A DNA stretch of 64,000 bases, taken from NCBI RefSeq assembly GCF_003591175.1, contig NZ_QYYG01000005.1:62001-126000 (forward strand). The letters are read 5' to 3'. The position numbers and the translations under genes were made by a program. Positions within the stretch are counted from its first letter, which is position 1. Every line of letters begins with the position of its first letter. Source of the DNA: Serratia inhibens (lineage in GTDB: Bacteria; Pseudomonadota; Gammaproteobacteria; Enterobacterales; Enterobacteriaceae). Of this stretch, positions 36,901 to 46,172 are shown in pieces. Below the pieces are notes generated by a model. The model ran no database searches. It was not told where the DNA came from and saw only the letters and a program-made list of their open reading frames with translations.

Positions 36901-37038
36901 TTAACGTGGTGCGTTAAAATGATAACCAGGACCGCCATGGCCACCGCGCCCGCCGCCGCCACCAGGAGGTGGGAATAAACAACCGGACAGCATTGCGCTA
37001 ATAGTCACCGCGCTGATGAAAATAAAAATACGACGCAT
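36901..37038 (-). CDS. 45-residue Gly-rich lipoprotein
   Basis: A very short frame from ATG 37038 to TAA 36901 encodes MRRIFIFISAVTISAMLSGC followed by 25 residues rich in Pro, Gly and His (LFPPPGGGGGRGGHGGPGYH). The signal ends in a clear LSGC lipobox at Cys20. AAAGG lies about seven bases upstream of the start. A complete signal sequence plus lipobox is unlikely by chance, so I call it a real gene. It may be cotranscribed with the following 82-residue secreted protein, 62 bases away. Function unknown. Confidence 0.72.
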   Translation of the reverse strand: MRRIFIFISAVTISAMLSGCLFPPPGGGGGRGGHGGPGYHFNAPR

Positions 37039-37167
37039 AATATAACCTTTATAACTAAATCGAGGTGGCTAGTATTATCTTCCGACGTGGGGGTTAGCAA
37101 TATGGAAAGAGTAGGCAAACCGAAAAGATTCCGTAAGTAAGATTATTCTAATCGAAGAGGCCGGGAG

Positions 37168-37416
37168 TTAATATCCCGCCTTAAGCATTTCAGCCCGCAA
37201 TAAGTCGACTATCGCCGGTTCAATGTCAGGAAATTGCCGCGTAATATCCTCAATCGCCTCTGAGATGGTAGGGGAGGCAAAGGTACCTGAAAACGGGATC
37301 AACGGCAGATTGGCGTCGCTGTCCGGGAATTCGCCGCTGATGGTGCCGGTGATCACTCCCGCTTTCTTCTCTGCAGTGAAGTCATACTCACCAATGTTTT
37401 TATTAATCAGTGTCAT
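37168..37416 (-). CDS. Small hypothetical cytosolic protein
   Basis: An 82-residue protein without signal or membrane segments, MTLINKNIGEYDFTAEKKAG at the N-terminus and an acidic helical end (SEAIEDITRQFPDIEPAIVDLLRAEML). GAGGTAAAT precedes the start. Base composition and codon use are like the neighbours, so it is probably real. I do not recognise the family. It is followed by the two small exported protein genes on the same strand. Confidence 0.65.
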   Translation of the reverse strand: MTLINKNIGEYDFTAEKKAGVITGTISGEFPDSDANLPLIPFSGTFASPTISEAIEDITRQFPDIEPAIVDLLRAEMLKAGY

Positions 37417-37636
37417 ATTTACCTCGGTACTGCATCTCCTGGCGCAATTGTGAATTCATTGATGCCTTCTTCAAGCATAGCGCCTGAGGCAGAGAATGCC
37501 ACTCACAACCCAGGCTGCTCTTTGATGTGGCTCAAATCCACATAAACAGAAGGTAATAAAAACTGGTCTTGAACCGATAATTTTATTATAAACACCGCCG
37601 TTAGGGACAATAGTCGAATCTGAAACGGGAGTGTTT

Positions 37637-38275
37637 ATGATGGCTAAAATGAATCGGTTAATCGCCGCTGTACTACTGATGTTATTGCTTCCTGCCGCTA
37701 CTGCGGCGGATTATCGCGAAGGTGAACAATATACCCGCCTGGATAAGCCGGTGGCCTCCGCACCGGCGGTGGTGGAATTCTTCTCCTTCTACTGCGGCCC
37801 TTGCTATCAGTTTGCCGATACCTATCACGTCGGCAGCACCGTCAGCCAGGCGCTGCCTGCCGGCACTAAACTGACTAAATATCACGTTGGCCTGATGGGC
37901 AAACTGGGCAACGAACTGACCGAGGCCTGGTCGGTGGCGATGGTGCTGGGGATTGAGGATAAAATTGAAGGGCCGTTGTTTGACGAGCTGCAAAAGAAGC
38001 GCGCCATCAACAGCGTTGAGGATATCCAGCGGGTGTTCAGCGCTGCCGGCGTGGATGCGGCCGCTTATGAAAATGCGCGCCACAGCCTGCTGGTGAAAGG
38101 CCTGATCGCCAAGCAGAACGAAGCGGTGAAGGCGCTGGATGTGCGTGCGACGCCGTCGTTTTATGTTTCCGGCAAATACAAGATCGATAACGCCGGTATG
38201 GCGAGTACCAGCGTCGACGGCTACGCGCAGGAGTACGCGGCCGTGGTCCGGCATTTGCTGGATACGCAACCATAG
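37637..38275 (+). CDS. DsbA-type periplasmic thiol oxidoreductase with CGPC active site
   Basis: A 212-residue exported protein collinear with E. coli DsbA over its whole length (REGEQYTRLDKPVASAP, VEFFSFYC, TKYHVGLMG, AWSVAMVLGIEDK). The active site is Cys53-Gly-Pro-Cys56, the thioredoxin dipeptide, instead of DsbA's CPHC. The cis-proline loop reads ATPSF with Thr before Pro, as in DsbC/DsbG. It probably acts on protein thiols in the periplasm, but likely with a lower redox potential than DsbA. The ATG at 37637 follows GGGAG; a GTG six bases earlier overlaps that site. Confidence 0.87.
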   Translation: MMAKMNRLIAAVLLMLLLPAATAADYREGEQYTRLDKPVASAPAVVEFFSFYCGPCYQFADTYHVGSTVSQALPAGTKLTKYHVGLMGKLGNELTEAWSVAMVLGIEDKIEGPLFDELQKKRAINSVEDIQRVFSAAGVDAAAYENARHSLLVKGLIAKQNEAVKALDVRATPSFYVSGKYKIDNAGMASTSVDGYAQEYAAVVRHLLDTQP

Positions 38276-38303
38276 CGGCGCGCCGGTAACTTTACTTTGA
38301 CCG

Positions 38304-38325
38304 ACCCGGCGATGGCCGGGTTTTT
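38304..38325 (+). terminator. Terminator of the DsbA-like gene
   Basis: Stem ACCCGGC/GCCGGGT with loop GATG, then TTTT, 28 bases after the stop. Confidence 0.82.
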
Positions 38326-38469
38326 CATTTATGCATGGCGAAATGTGCAATCTGTGATCCCTGCGCCAGATCGCCGTCCCGGCGTTGATCGTGTGTTATC
38401 GGATTGTTATGTTTGTTTTCTGTTCAGCAACGCTCGCGGTTTCATCGCGGGCGTTTGAAGGGGAAAACC

Positions 38470-39384
38470 ATGGCAATTTCCGCACAGGTCAGAGACGCCG
38501 GATTTGAGGAGTGGTTGGGGAAAATCAATTCCGCCTGCGGCCGCTTTTGCGCCAAGACGCTGGGGCCGGGGTTTAGCGGCGCGATACAGGAGTTCCGCAC
38601 GCACGCGCTGCGCCTGAGCGTGGTGGATGCCGCCCAAACCCGGTTGTATCGCACGCCACTGGAGATTGCCCGCAGCGACGGTTCGCATTTTTTTACCGTC
38701 TTTCAACTGCGCGGTAGCGCATTGATGGAGCAAGGCGACCGGCAGGCTGTGTTGTCCGCCGGCGACGTCACGTTAATAGACGCTTCTCGGCCCAGCAGCT
38801 TTACCTTTCAACAGGATTCCCGCCAAATTTCCTTACTGATGCCGCGCAGCTATATCGAACAACCTCTGGGCGTGACCGGTTTGCCGTGCGCGCGAAGGAT
38901 CGGGGCGGAAAACAGCCTGGTGCGGCTCAGCCGGCAGCTGGTATTGGGCTGCATGCAAGACCCGCAGACGAGCGCTGCAGAGAGCGAAGCGATCCTGAAC
39001 GCGGTGGCTACGTTGCTGCGGCCGGCACTTGTCGACCCTGACGTGGCATCCGAAGCGCAGCCGCAGCTCTTCGCCCGCTCGCTGGCATTGATTGATACGC
39101 ATATTCAGTCGGAGCGGTTGCGACCAGAGTGGATTGCCGGGGAGCTTGGCGTTTCGGTACGCAGCCTGTACCGGATGTTCGCCCGCCAGGGGCTGGTAGT
39201 AGCCCAGTACATCAAGAACCGCCGTCTGGATCTGTGCGCGCAGGCCTTGCGCAGCGCGCCGGGGCGGCAAAAACTGGCCACGGTCGGCTATGACTGGGGT
39301 TTTACCGATCACAGCCACTTTTCTACTGCCTTCAAAGCCCGCTTTGGCGTTTCGCCGAGCGAGTACCGTAAACAGTATCAGTAG
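38470..39384 (+). CDS. feaR: AraC-family activator FeaR
   Basis: A 304-residue regulator collinear with E. coli FeaR, including the sensory half (HFFTVFQLRGSALMEQGDRQ, GDVTLIDASRPSSF) and the C-terminal double HTH (RPEWIAGELGVSVRSLYRMFARQGLVVAQYI...DHSHFSTAFKARFGVSPSEYR). FeaR activates tynA and feaB for aromatic amine breakdown. The ATG at 38470 (MAISAQVRDAGFEEWLGKIN) has AAGGGG upstream and is preferred to the codon at 38404. It is convergent with feaB; no tynA amine oxidase is adjacent. Confidence 0.9.
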   Translation: MAISAQVRDAGFEEWLGKINSACGRFCAKTLGPGFSGAIQEFRTHALRLSVVDAAQTRLYRTPLEIARSDGSHFFTVFQLRGSALMEQGDRQAVLSAGDVTLIDASRPSSFTFQQDSRQISLLMPRSYIEQPLGVTGLPCARRIGAENSLVRLSRQLVLGCMQDPQTSAAESEAILNAVATLLRPALVDPDVASEAQPQLFARSLALIDTHIQSERLRPEWIAGELGVSVRSLYRMFARQGLVVAQYIKNRRLDLCAQALRSAPGRQKLATVGYDWGFTDHSHFSTAFKARFGVSPSEYRKQYQ

Positions 39385-39419
39385 CGCCGCGGGCGGCGCC
39401 CTGATGATTTAGCCGATTA

Positions 39420-40919
39420 TCAATAGCGAATGCACACCGATTTGGTTTCGGTATAGGCGTCCAGCCAGTCGGGGCCGAAGTCGCGACCGCTGCCGGACTG
39501 TTTGAAACCGCCGAACGGCATGTTGGCGTCGATCAACGTATGCGTATTGACCCACACCGTACCGGCCTGAATGCGCGGCGTCAAAGCCATCGCCTGTTGC
39601 AGACTGGTGGTCCACAGGCTGGCGGTCAGGCCGTAGTCGGTGTCGTTGGCTTTGCCCAGCGCCTCTTCGGCGTCCGCGACCCGGATCAGGTTGACCACCG
39701 GGCCAAACACTTCTTCACGCGTCAGGTTCAGCTTGTCGTCCGGGTTAATCACCAGCGTCGGCGGGATGTAGAATCCTTGCGCATCCGGCCCGGCTGCACC
39801 ACTGATCAACTCTGCGTGCTTGGCTCTGGCATCATCCAGATAGGCCGCCACTTTATTGCGGTGATCGCGTGAGACCAGCGGGTTTATCTGTGCCGTGGCG
39901 TCCATGCCCGGCCCGACCGACAGCGACTTCACCGCCTGCTCGAACCCGGCCACCAGCCTGTCGTAAATCGGCGCTTCGATGTAAATCCGCGAGCTGGCGG
40001 CGCACACCTGGCCCTGGTTGAGGAAACTGCCCATCATCAGGCCTTCGATCACCTGTTGCGGATCCGCATCTTTCAGCACGATGGCCGGGTTTTTACCGCC
40101 CAGCTCCAGCGTGACGCGGGTCAGGCGATCCGCCGCGTTGCGTGCGATGCTTTTGCCGACCGGGGTGGAACCGGTAAAGCTCACTTTGGCGATCAGCGGG
40201 TGTTCGGTCAGCGCTTTGCCGCAACCGGTGCCACGGCCGGTCACCACGTTGAATACGCCCGGCGGAACGCCGGCCTCGGTGGCCAACTCGGCCATGCGCA
40301 GCAGCGTCAGCGGGGTGGTTTCAGACGGCTTGATCACGATCGAACAGCCCGCCGCCAGCGCCGGCATCACCTTCCACATGCCGATCATCAGCGGGAAGTT
40401 CCACGGCACTATGCCGGCCACCACGCCAATCGGCTCTTTACGGGTATAGACCTGATATTTTGCGCCCGGCGGCATCGGGATCGACACATCCAGGGTCTGG
40501 CCGACAATCTTGGTGGTCAGCCCGGCGGTATAGCGCATCCAGTTCAGCGTGCAGCCCACTTCAAAGGCGCGGGCGATATTGATTGATTTGCCCTGTTCCA
40601 GGGTTTCCAGCTGGGCCAATTCTTCGGCGTGTTGTTCAACCAGATCGGCATAGCGCAGCAAAATACGCTCGCGTTCGGCCGGCAAGCGCTGTGCCCAGAC
40701 CCCGGTTGTGAAGGCTTTATGGGCCGATTGCACCGCACGGGCTACGTCCTGCGCGTTGGCATCGGCGGTGGAGGAGATTGGCTGCCCATCGGCGGGGTTA
40801 TACACCGCCAACCGGCTATCGGCGCTGGATTCGCACCATTGGCCGTCGATATACAGCCCGTGTTGACGATCGAGAAAACGCGAAACGCTGTCCATCACTG
40901 CTTGAGTATTGCCAGGCAT
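39420..40919 (-). CDS. feaB: Phenylacetaldehyde dehydrogenase
   Basis: A 499-residue NAD-dependent aldehyde dehydrogenase with catalytic Cys306 ([10 protein letters not shown]) and Glu272 (LELGGKNP). The NAD motif FTGSTPVGK is intact. It oxidises phenylacetaldehyde, and probably indole- or hydroxyphenyl-acetaldehyde, to the acid. Assignment as FeaB rests on similarity and on feaR alongside. The gene is monocistronic with AGGAGGG before the start. ipdC, which produces the same type of aldehydes, is 6 kb away. Confidence 0.9.
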   Translation of the reverse strand: MPGNTQAVMDSVSRFLDRQHGLYIDGQWCESSADSRLAVYNPADGQPISSTADANAQDVARAVQSAHKAFTTGVWAQRLPAERERILLRYADLVEQHAEELAQLETLEQGKSINIARAFEVGCTLNWMRYTAGLTTKIVGQTLDVSIPMPPGAKYQVYTRKEPIGVVAGIVPWNFPLMIGMWKVMPALAAGCSIVIKPSETTPLTLLRMAELATEAGVPPGVFNVVTGRGTGCGKALTEHPLIAKVSFTGSTPVGKSIARNAADRLTRVTLELGGKNPAIVLKDADPQQVIEGLMMGSFLNQGQVCAASSRIYIEAPIYDRLVAGFEQAVKSLSVGPGMDATAQINPLVSRDHRNKVAAYLDDARAKHAELISGAAGPDAQGFYIPPTLVINPDDKLNLTREEVFGPVVNLIRVADAEEALGKANDTDYGLTASLWTTSLQQAMALTPRIQAGTVWVNTHTLIDANMPFGGFKQSGSGRDFGPDWLDAYTETKSVCIRY

Positions 40920-41042
40920 ACGCCCTCCTGTCAGACAAAAAAGGTCGTTATCGTTAACCTTTAAAGCCTACAACAGGCGGCCGGGATCGCCTTTTGTCTG
41001 CCTGACATTCGGTTTGTGCTGCGTGACAGTCTGCGAGGAGGG

Positions 41043-41065
41043 AACGGCTGAGACGCTCAGCCGTT
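41043..41065 (-). terminator. Hairpin after leuE
   Basis: Perfect ten-base stem AACGGCTGAG/CTCAGCCGTT with a three-base loop, 13 bases past the leuE stop. The minus-strand continuation (CCCTCC) lacks a T-run, so termination efficiency is uncertain. Confidence 0.5.
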
Positions 41066-41077
41066 GCTAAACGGAGA

Positions 41078-41716
41078 TTACGAACTGAGCGTCGCCAGGC
41101 GGGTGGCGAAGCCGAGGAACAGCAGACCAATCAGGCCGTTGCCCAGTTTTGCCAGCCCTTTCTTATGGTTAAAGAAGTGCGCCAGCATCGCGCCGGAGAA
41201 GATCAGCGTAGTCATGTAGATAAAACTGACCGACTCGAGGATCACGGCCAGGATAGTGAACGACAGGCCGGTGTGGGCATAGTTGAAGTCGATAAACTGC
41301 ACGAAGAACGACACGTAAAACAAAATCGCCTTCGGGTTGGTCAGGCTCAGCGTCAGCGATTTGCGCAGGATGCTGTGGCCGCCTTCAACTTGCTGTTGCT
41401 GTGCCGCGTTTTTCTGGATAAAGGTGGCGTAGAGGATTTTTGCGCCCAGGAACAGCAGGTAAATCGCACCGAGAAAACGCACCAGGGTAAACAGGAACGG
41501 TGTGGTACGGATCAACGAAGCCACGCCGATATAGGCGCAGAAGATCAGGATCGCATCGCCGATAAACACCCCCAGCGCGGCGGTATAGCCGGCGCGTACG
41601 CCGCGTGAAACCCCGGTTTTCAGTACGTACAGCGTATTCGGGCCCGGCAGGATGATGATGAAAATCACCCCCGCCAGATAGGTCCAAAGATTCAGGACGC
41701 CAAAACTTTCTAACAC
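41078..41716 (-). CDS. leuE: Leucine exporter LeuE (LysE/RhtB family)
   Basis: A 212-residue, six-helix inner-membrane exporter, the same length as E. coli LeuE. Family signatures [16 protein letters not shown] and [20 protein letters not shown] are present. It exports leucine and related amino acids. The start is GTG 41716 ([16 protein letters not shown]), preceded by GGAGAGG; a longer frame to 41749 would put that ribosome-binding site inside the coding region. It is monocistronic. Confidence 0.92.
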   Translation of the reverse strand: MLESFGVLNLWTYLAGVIFIIILPGPNTLYVLKTGVSRGVRAGYTAALGVFIGDAILIFCAYIGVASLIRTTPFLFTLVRFLGAIYLLFLGAKILYATFIQKNAAQQQQVEGGHSILRKSLTLSLTNPKAILFYVSFFVQFIDFNYAHTGLSFTILAVILESVSFIYMTTLIFSGAMLAHFFNHKKGLAKLGNGLIGLLFLGFATRLATLSS

Positions 41717-41887
41717 AATAACCTCTCCATGCGCGGAACTGACAGGCAAAAAAACTGGCTACGCCCGTAGCCGGCCGCGATCCTAACGCTGTGAAGCTGG
41801 GTTGGCAACGTAATAAACTTCATGTTGTTTGCCGAAAATGGCGTCAGTCAAAACCCGCTGCGGCTAACGCCAATGTTTTGTTCCGGG

Positions 41888-42748
41888 TTAAGGCTTACGC
41901 GCCAACAGCGTGGCGAAACGCAGGGAAATGCGGTTGCCGGCGGCGTCGGTTTTGTGCAGTTGGCCGACATCCTCGTTGTATTTGAGGATTTCCCAGCCCC
42001 GGTAATGGTCTTTCAGCTCACCCGGCTTAAAGGTGAACGGAAAGGGCAGGCTGCAAGGGTAATCCGGGGTATCCATCGCCGCGACGATCAGGTTATGGCC
42101 GCCGCTGCGGGTGCCATTTTGCATTTCTTGCACCAGAGAGGGGATCCGCTCCCGGTTCAGGAACATGAACACCACGGTGGAAAGAATAAAGTCGTATTCG
42201 CCGCTGAAAGAGTGGGTGTTGAGGTCCAGCGTGCCGGCGCGGATGTGCGACAGGGCTTCGCTGTCGATGATGCCGTTGAGCTTCTCAATCGATGGCAAGT
42301 GTTTGTCCCATGCGGTGACGTCAAAGCCTTTCAGGTTGAGATAAAGTGAATTGCGCCCGCCGCCGCAACCCAGATCCAGCGTCTTGCCGGGGGCGATGTG
42401 CCGCGCGGCTTCGATCACTTCGGAGTGGGTGCGCGTCAGCTCATATTTTTTAGCGTAGTAATCTTCCGGCGAACAATAGAACGCCAGTTGGCAGATCATG
42501 TCGTCAGAGAATGAAACGATGCGGTGCCATTGCTGCGGTTCGATAAACGGCGGTTGGCTCTCGGGGCTGAACTGCCAGGTTTCGGTGGTTTCGCCCTCTT
42601 GCGTCATCAGCGCGAAGGTCAGGGTGCCGCTCAGCAGGGTAAGCCTGGCCCAGGTACCGGCCTGGGTGTTGTGTTGTTGCTGGAAGGTGGCCGGCAGCGT
42701 GGCGCTGTTCCATTGCGGCAGCGTTTTATAACAAAGCAGATCGTTCAT
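41888..42748 (-). CDS. tehB: TehB SAM-dependent methyltransferase with DUF1971 N-domain
   Basis: A 286-residue protein. The N-terminal cupin-like DUF1971 domain (about 1-90, [25 protein letters not shown]) precedes a class I methyltransferase domain with the SAM motif [15 protein letters not shown]. The long form is like Haemophilus TehB (286 residues), not the shorter E. coli one. TehB methylates tellurite or selenium compounds and confers resistance when overproduced; its normal substrate is uncertain. There is no tehA beside it. Confidence 0.92.
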   Translation of the reverse strand: MNDLLCYKTLPQWNSATLPATFQQQHNTQAGTWARLTLLSGTLTFALMTQEGETTETWQFSPESQPPFIEPQQWHRIVSFSDDMICQLAFYCSPEDYYAKKYELTRTHSEVIEAARHIAPGKTLDLGCGGGRNSLYLNLKGFDVTAWDKHLPSIEKLNGIIDSEALSHIRAGTLDLNTHSFSGEYDFILSTVVFMFLNRERIPSLVQEMQNGTRSGGHNLIVAAMDTPDYPCSLPFPFTFKPGELKDHYRGWEILKYNEDVGQLHKTDAAGNRISLRFATLLARKP

Positions 42749-42871
42749 GCGTCTCTCCTGAGGCTTGGCGTTGCCGGCGCGTGGCGGGCGAACAAAATGA
42801 TTTCATATGTTGCATATAAAATACATGTTTATTGGCGCTTTGAACATGCCTGCGAGGAGGAAAGGCGCGGT

Positions 42872-43342
42872 TTACAGCCTGCGATGCATACGGGTGTTTA
42901 CCGCGTTGAAGCCCAGCCGGGCATACAGCCGTGCCGCAGTCGGGTTGTCGTTGAAGACCGCCAGCTCGGCATATTCCGCGCCGTCGGCCCGGCCGGCGTC
43001 CAGCACCGCGTTCAGGATCTGTTCGCCGTAACCCTTGCCGCGCCAGGCGGTTTCCACTTCAAAATCATAAATAAACAGCTGCTTGCCATAAGTCCGTTGT
43101 TTGATGGCGTACCAAACGAGGGCGATATTTTCTGCCGAGCCCGCCAGCCGGGCACAAACCAGCCGATGGCCCGAGGTTGCCGCCCCATTGGGCAGCGAGT
43201 CGTTGAAGGTGGCAGTAGCTTCAACCAGCGCCTGCTCCCGGTTCAACAGCAGCACGCGTGCCAGATCCTTAGCGTATTCCTCAATGCCGTGGGTGCGATA
43301 GCGCTCAAATTCTTGCGGGTTCATGTCCCTGAGTTCAATCAT
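42872..43342 (-). CDS. GNAT-family N-acetyltransferase
   Basis: A 156-residue acetyltransferase. The acetyl-CoA motif is VETAWRGKGYGEQILNAVL (R/Q-x-x-G-x-G/A) followed by NPTAARLYARLGF, typical of GNAT enzymes acting on small molecules or protein N-termini. The substrate is not predictable. It is a single gene between tehB and a divergent lipoprotein gene. Confidence 0.87.
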   Translation of the reverse strand: MIELRDMNPQEFERYRTHGIEEYAKDLARVLLLNREQALVEATATFNDSLPNGAATSGHRLVCARLAGSAENIALVWYAIKQRTYGKQLFIYDFEVETAWRGKGYGEQILNAVLDAGRADGAEYAELAVFNDNPTAARLYARLGFNAVNTRMHRRL

Positions 43343-43474
43343 TGGATTATCCCTTGATGTTTATTTCGCCGTCAGAGCTTAGCCCAGGCGGTCTGATTAG
43401 CCTATTTTTAACTGGATCGCGTTCCCCGGCTGGGCTAACTTCAGTGCAGATTATGCCAAACGATCAGGGAAAAG

Positions 43475-44590
43475 ATGACAATTCGCCGTTTTATCGCCCC
43501 AACAACCTTAGGCCCGCTGAGCCTGGCCGCGCTGCTGGTATTGGCCGGCTGTACCAGTAAAACCATCAAGGCGCCGGAGCATCGTCTCGCCGACGTCAAG
43601 GCGCAGCTGGTGCGGCTGATGCCGGCCAAGGCTGCCGATCGCCAGGGCTGGGCCACCGACATCACCGCCGCCTTTGCCGCACAGGGCATAGAACCGAACA
43701 CCGAAAACCTGTGTTCGGTGCTGGCGGTGACCGAGCAAGAGTCGACCTTCCAGGCCAATCCGCCGGTCGCGGGGTTGCCCAACATCGCCTGGAAAGAGAT
43801 CGATCGCCGTGCCGATCAGTTGCATATCCCGAACTTTCTGGTGCATACCGCGCTGCTGATCAAATCGCCGAACGGCAAAAGTTACAGCGAGCGGCTGGAT
43901 AAAGTGCGCACCGAGAAGGATCTGAGCGACATCTTTGATGACATGATCGATACGGTCCCGATGGGGCAAAAACTGTTCGGTAGCCTGAACCCGGTGCATA
44001 CCGCCGGGCCGATGCAGGTGAGCATCGCCTTTGCCGAGGCGCACGCCAAAGGTTATCCATACCCGATCGACGGCTCGATCCGCCGTGAAGTGTTCAGTCG
44101 CCGTGGCGGTATGTACTTTGGCATCGCGCACCTGTTGGGTTACCCGGCCGACTACAGCCAGCCGATCTACCGTTTTGCCGATTTCAATGCCGGCTGGTAC
44201 GCCAGCCGCAATGCGGCGTTCCAGAGTGCGGTCAGCCGGGCGAGCGGCATTCCGCTGGCGCTGGACGGTGATTTGATTAACTACGGCACCGATAAGCCCG
44301 GCTCCACCGAGTTGGCGGTACGCACGCTCGGAAAACGATTGGATATGAGCGATTCGGCGATTCGCGGGGCACTGGAGAAAGGGGATCTGCTCGAGTTTGC
44401 CGACACCCGTCTTTATGAGCGGGTCTATGCGCTGGCGGAAAAAACGGTCGGCAAGAAGTTACCGCGTGAAATGCTGCCGGGCATCCAGCTGGAAAGCCCG
44501 AAAATCACCCGTAAGCTCACCACCGCCTGGTTTGCCAAGCGGGTGGATGAGCGGCGCCAGCGTTGTCTGGCGCGCGCATCGGCAGGTTAA
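43475..44590 (+). CDS. DUF1615 lipoprotein
   Basis: A 371-residue lipoprotein with an LAGC lipobox (Cys26). The body contains ATEQESTF-like VTEQESTFQANPPVAGLP and HTAGPMQVSIAFAEAH, motifs reminiscent of lysozyme-fold transglycosylases, and matches the DUF1615 family. A role in cell-wall turnover at the outer membrane is a guess based on those motifs. Its stop overlaps that of the convergent GST gene by four bases (TTAA). Confidence 0.85.
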   Translation: MTIRRFIAPTTLGPLSLAALLVLAGCTSKTIKAPEHRLADVKAQLVRLMPAKAADRQGWATDITAAFAAQGIEPNTENLCSVLAVTEQESTFQANPPVAGLPNIAWKEIDRRADQLHIPNFLVHTALLIKSPNGKSYSERLDKVRTEKDLSDIFDDMIDTVPMGQKLFGSLNPVHTAGPMQVSIAFAEAHAKGYPYPIDGSIRREVFSRRGGMYFGIAHLLGYPADYSQPIYRFADFNAGWYASRNAAFQSAVSRASGIPLALDGDLINYGTDKPGSTELAVRTLGKRLDMSDSAIRGALEKGDLLEFADTRLYERVYALAEKTVGKKLPREMLPGIQLESPKITRKLTTAWFAKRVDERRQRCLARASAG

Positions 44591-45195
44591 ACCTGAGGGG
44601 TGCTGATAAACGCGGGGTGTTGCTCGGCTTGCGCGGTAAACGCCGCCAGTACCGGGTGCGCCTGCGCGGTGATCCGTTCGGGCAGCATCAGTTGAGTAAA
44701 GCTCCAGGCCACCGCCACGCTGACCTCCGCGCTGCCCATTGGCTGCGGTACCGCGGCGGTTTTCGCCAGAAATTTCTCCAGTTCGGCGTAAGCCGCCAGC
44801 AATTGGCCCTGAACGCGATCCAACCACGGCTGATGCTGTTTCTCCTGCGGGCGTTGTTGCCGTTCATAAACGATTTGCACCGTTTTTTCGCAGGCGGCCA
44901 GCGCCAGCCCGGTCAGCTGTAAAGCGCGTAACCGTGCAGGCCCGTGCGCCGGCAGCAGAGCCTGGCCTGCGGGGGCCAACCCGGCGGCGTACTCCAGAAT
45001 TAGCGAGGAATCCATCAGGATTTGCTCGTCGGCCAACACCAGCGTCGGGGCTTTCACCACCGGGTTGAGGGTTTTGAACCGTTCAAAATCGCTAAATACC
45101 GACACTGCGCGGTGTTCAAATTCGACGCCCAATAATTTCAGGCAAATAGCCACCCGGCGCACATAGGGTGAATCCAGCATGCCAATCAGTTGCAT
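44587..45195 (-). CDS. Glutathione S-transferase family protein
   Basis: A 202-residue GST. The thioredoxin-fold N-domain begins MQLIGMLDSPYVRRVAICLKLLG and contains VVKAPTLVLADEQILMDSSLI, where the cis-Pro-equivalent is in KAPTLV and the glutathione-binding DSS follows. An all-helical C-domain completes it. The ATG at 45195 is supported by CAGGAGAAAA upstream; the frame extends further but without homology. It lies 29 bases after the alpha/beta-hydrolase gene on the same strand, so the two are probably an operon. Confidence 0.88.
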   Translation of the reverse strand: MQLIGMLDSPYVRRVAICLKLLGVEFEHRAVSVFSDFERFKTLNPVVKAPTLVLADEQILMDSSLILEYAAGLAPAGQALLPAHGPARLRALQLTGLALAACEKTVQIVYERQQRPQEKQHQPWLDRVQGQLLAAYAELEKFLAKTAAVPQPMGSAEVSVAVAWSFTQLMLPERITAQAHPVLAAFTAQAEQHPAFISTPQV

Positions 45196-45224
45196 CAGGT
45201 TTTCTCCTGGGCATATTGCCCGGT

Positions 45225-46067
45225 TTAAAGTGAGTGTATAAATGCCACCAGCCGCTGTGCCACCGCCTCCGGCGCGTCTTCCATGAGAAAATGCCCCGCT
45301 TGGGGGATCACCTGCAGCCTGGCATCGGGAATGTCGGCCTGCAAACGGTAGGCGTAACTGACCGGTTGCCATTCATCGTTTTCGCCCCACAGGATCTGCA
45401 CCGGCAGGCGCAGTTCAGGCAGGCGCTGCGCGAAATCCTCAGTATAGCGGGCATGGTAATGAGCTATTTGCTGCTGGTAGAACGCCGGTTGGCCGACCAC
45501 GCCGACGATTGGCGCCAGATAGCGCCGCAATAATTCACCTTCCATCAGCGATTTGTTGAACACCGCCATTTTTAACTGTCGCTCCTGGGTTTGCGCATGT
45601 TGCCGCTCGTCCATTACGGCGTACTGACGATAGTTATCGCGAATACCGCGCCAGGTGGGAGAAGGCCAGGAATCGTAGCTGCAAATATCCGCGATGGTCA
45701 GCGAGCGAAAGCGCTCCGCATGGCTAAACGCCGCACGTAATGACAGCGCGCCGCCAATATCGTGACCAAAGACGTGGGCGGTATCCAACTGCCAATGATC
45801 CAGCAGGCCAATCAGCAACTCCGCCTGTGCGGCAATCGACGTGTCTGCTGACAGCGGGCGTTCTGACGCGCCAAAGCCCAGTAAATCGTAGAGGTGGACC
45901 TGAAAGCCCGCTGCCGTCAGCCTGGGCAGCAGGTTACGCCAGATTATCGAGTGGGCGGGCGTACCGTGCACCAGCACCAGCGGATCGCCTGAACCGTGCA
46001 CGCCGGCGGCAATGCGATGACCATCGACGATGATGTGCCGATCGAGCAGGGTAGGGAAGTTGTTCAT
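45225..46067 (-). CDS. Alpha/beta-hydrolase with Asp nucleophile
   Basis: A 280-residue hydrolase. The nucleophile elbow is FGHDIGG with Asp103, the pattern of epoxide hydrolases and haloalkane/haloacid dehalogenases rather than serine esterases. The oxyanion HGTP motif, the acid in WGENDEW and the His in AGHFL are present. The substrate is unknown. It is divergent from a LysR regulator with a candidate operator between them, and upstream of a GST gene, which suggests a small xenobiotic or electrophile detoxification unit. Confidence 0.87.
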   Translation of the reverse strand: MNNFPTLLDRHIIVDGHRIAAGVHGSGDPLVLVHGTPAHSIIWRNLLPRLTAAGFQVHLYDLLGFGASERPLSADTSIAAQAELLIGLLDHWQLDTAHVFGHDIGGALSLRAAFSHAERFRSLTIADICSYDSWPSPTWRGIRDNYRQYAVMDERQHAQTQERQLKMAVFNKSLMEGELLRRYLAPIVGVVGQPAFYQQQIAHYHARYTEDFAQRLPELRLPVQILWGENDEWQPVSYAYRLQADIPDARLQVIPQAGHFLMEDAPEAVAQRLVAFIHSL

Positions 46068-46080
46068 GATGCTCTCTCCA

Positions 46081-46099
46081 TTGGGGTGGCTGTACCCAA
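46081..46099. promoter_or_regulatory. Candidate LysR-type operator
   Basis: TTGGG-N9-CCCAA is a perfect interrupted palindrome of the LysR-type T-N11-A form. It lies in the 70- to 105-base gap between the divergent hydrolase and LysR genes, where such regulators usually bind. Confidence 0.6.
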
Positions 46100-46172
46100 C
46101 CTACCCATTCTCTTTTCATGACGCCAATGACAAGTTATGGTGAATAAATCCCACTTTTGTCATGGTGTGCAG

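Noticed and set aside
39384-39419. GCGCCG/CGGCGC hairpin between feaR and feaB as a terminator
   Set aside because: Short stem and no T-run on either strand.
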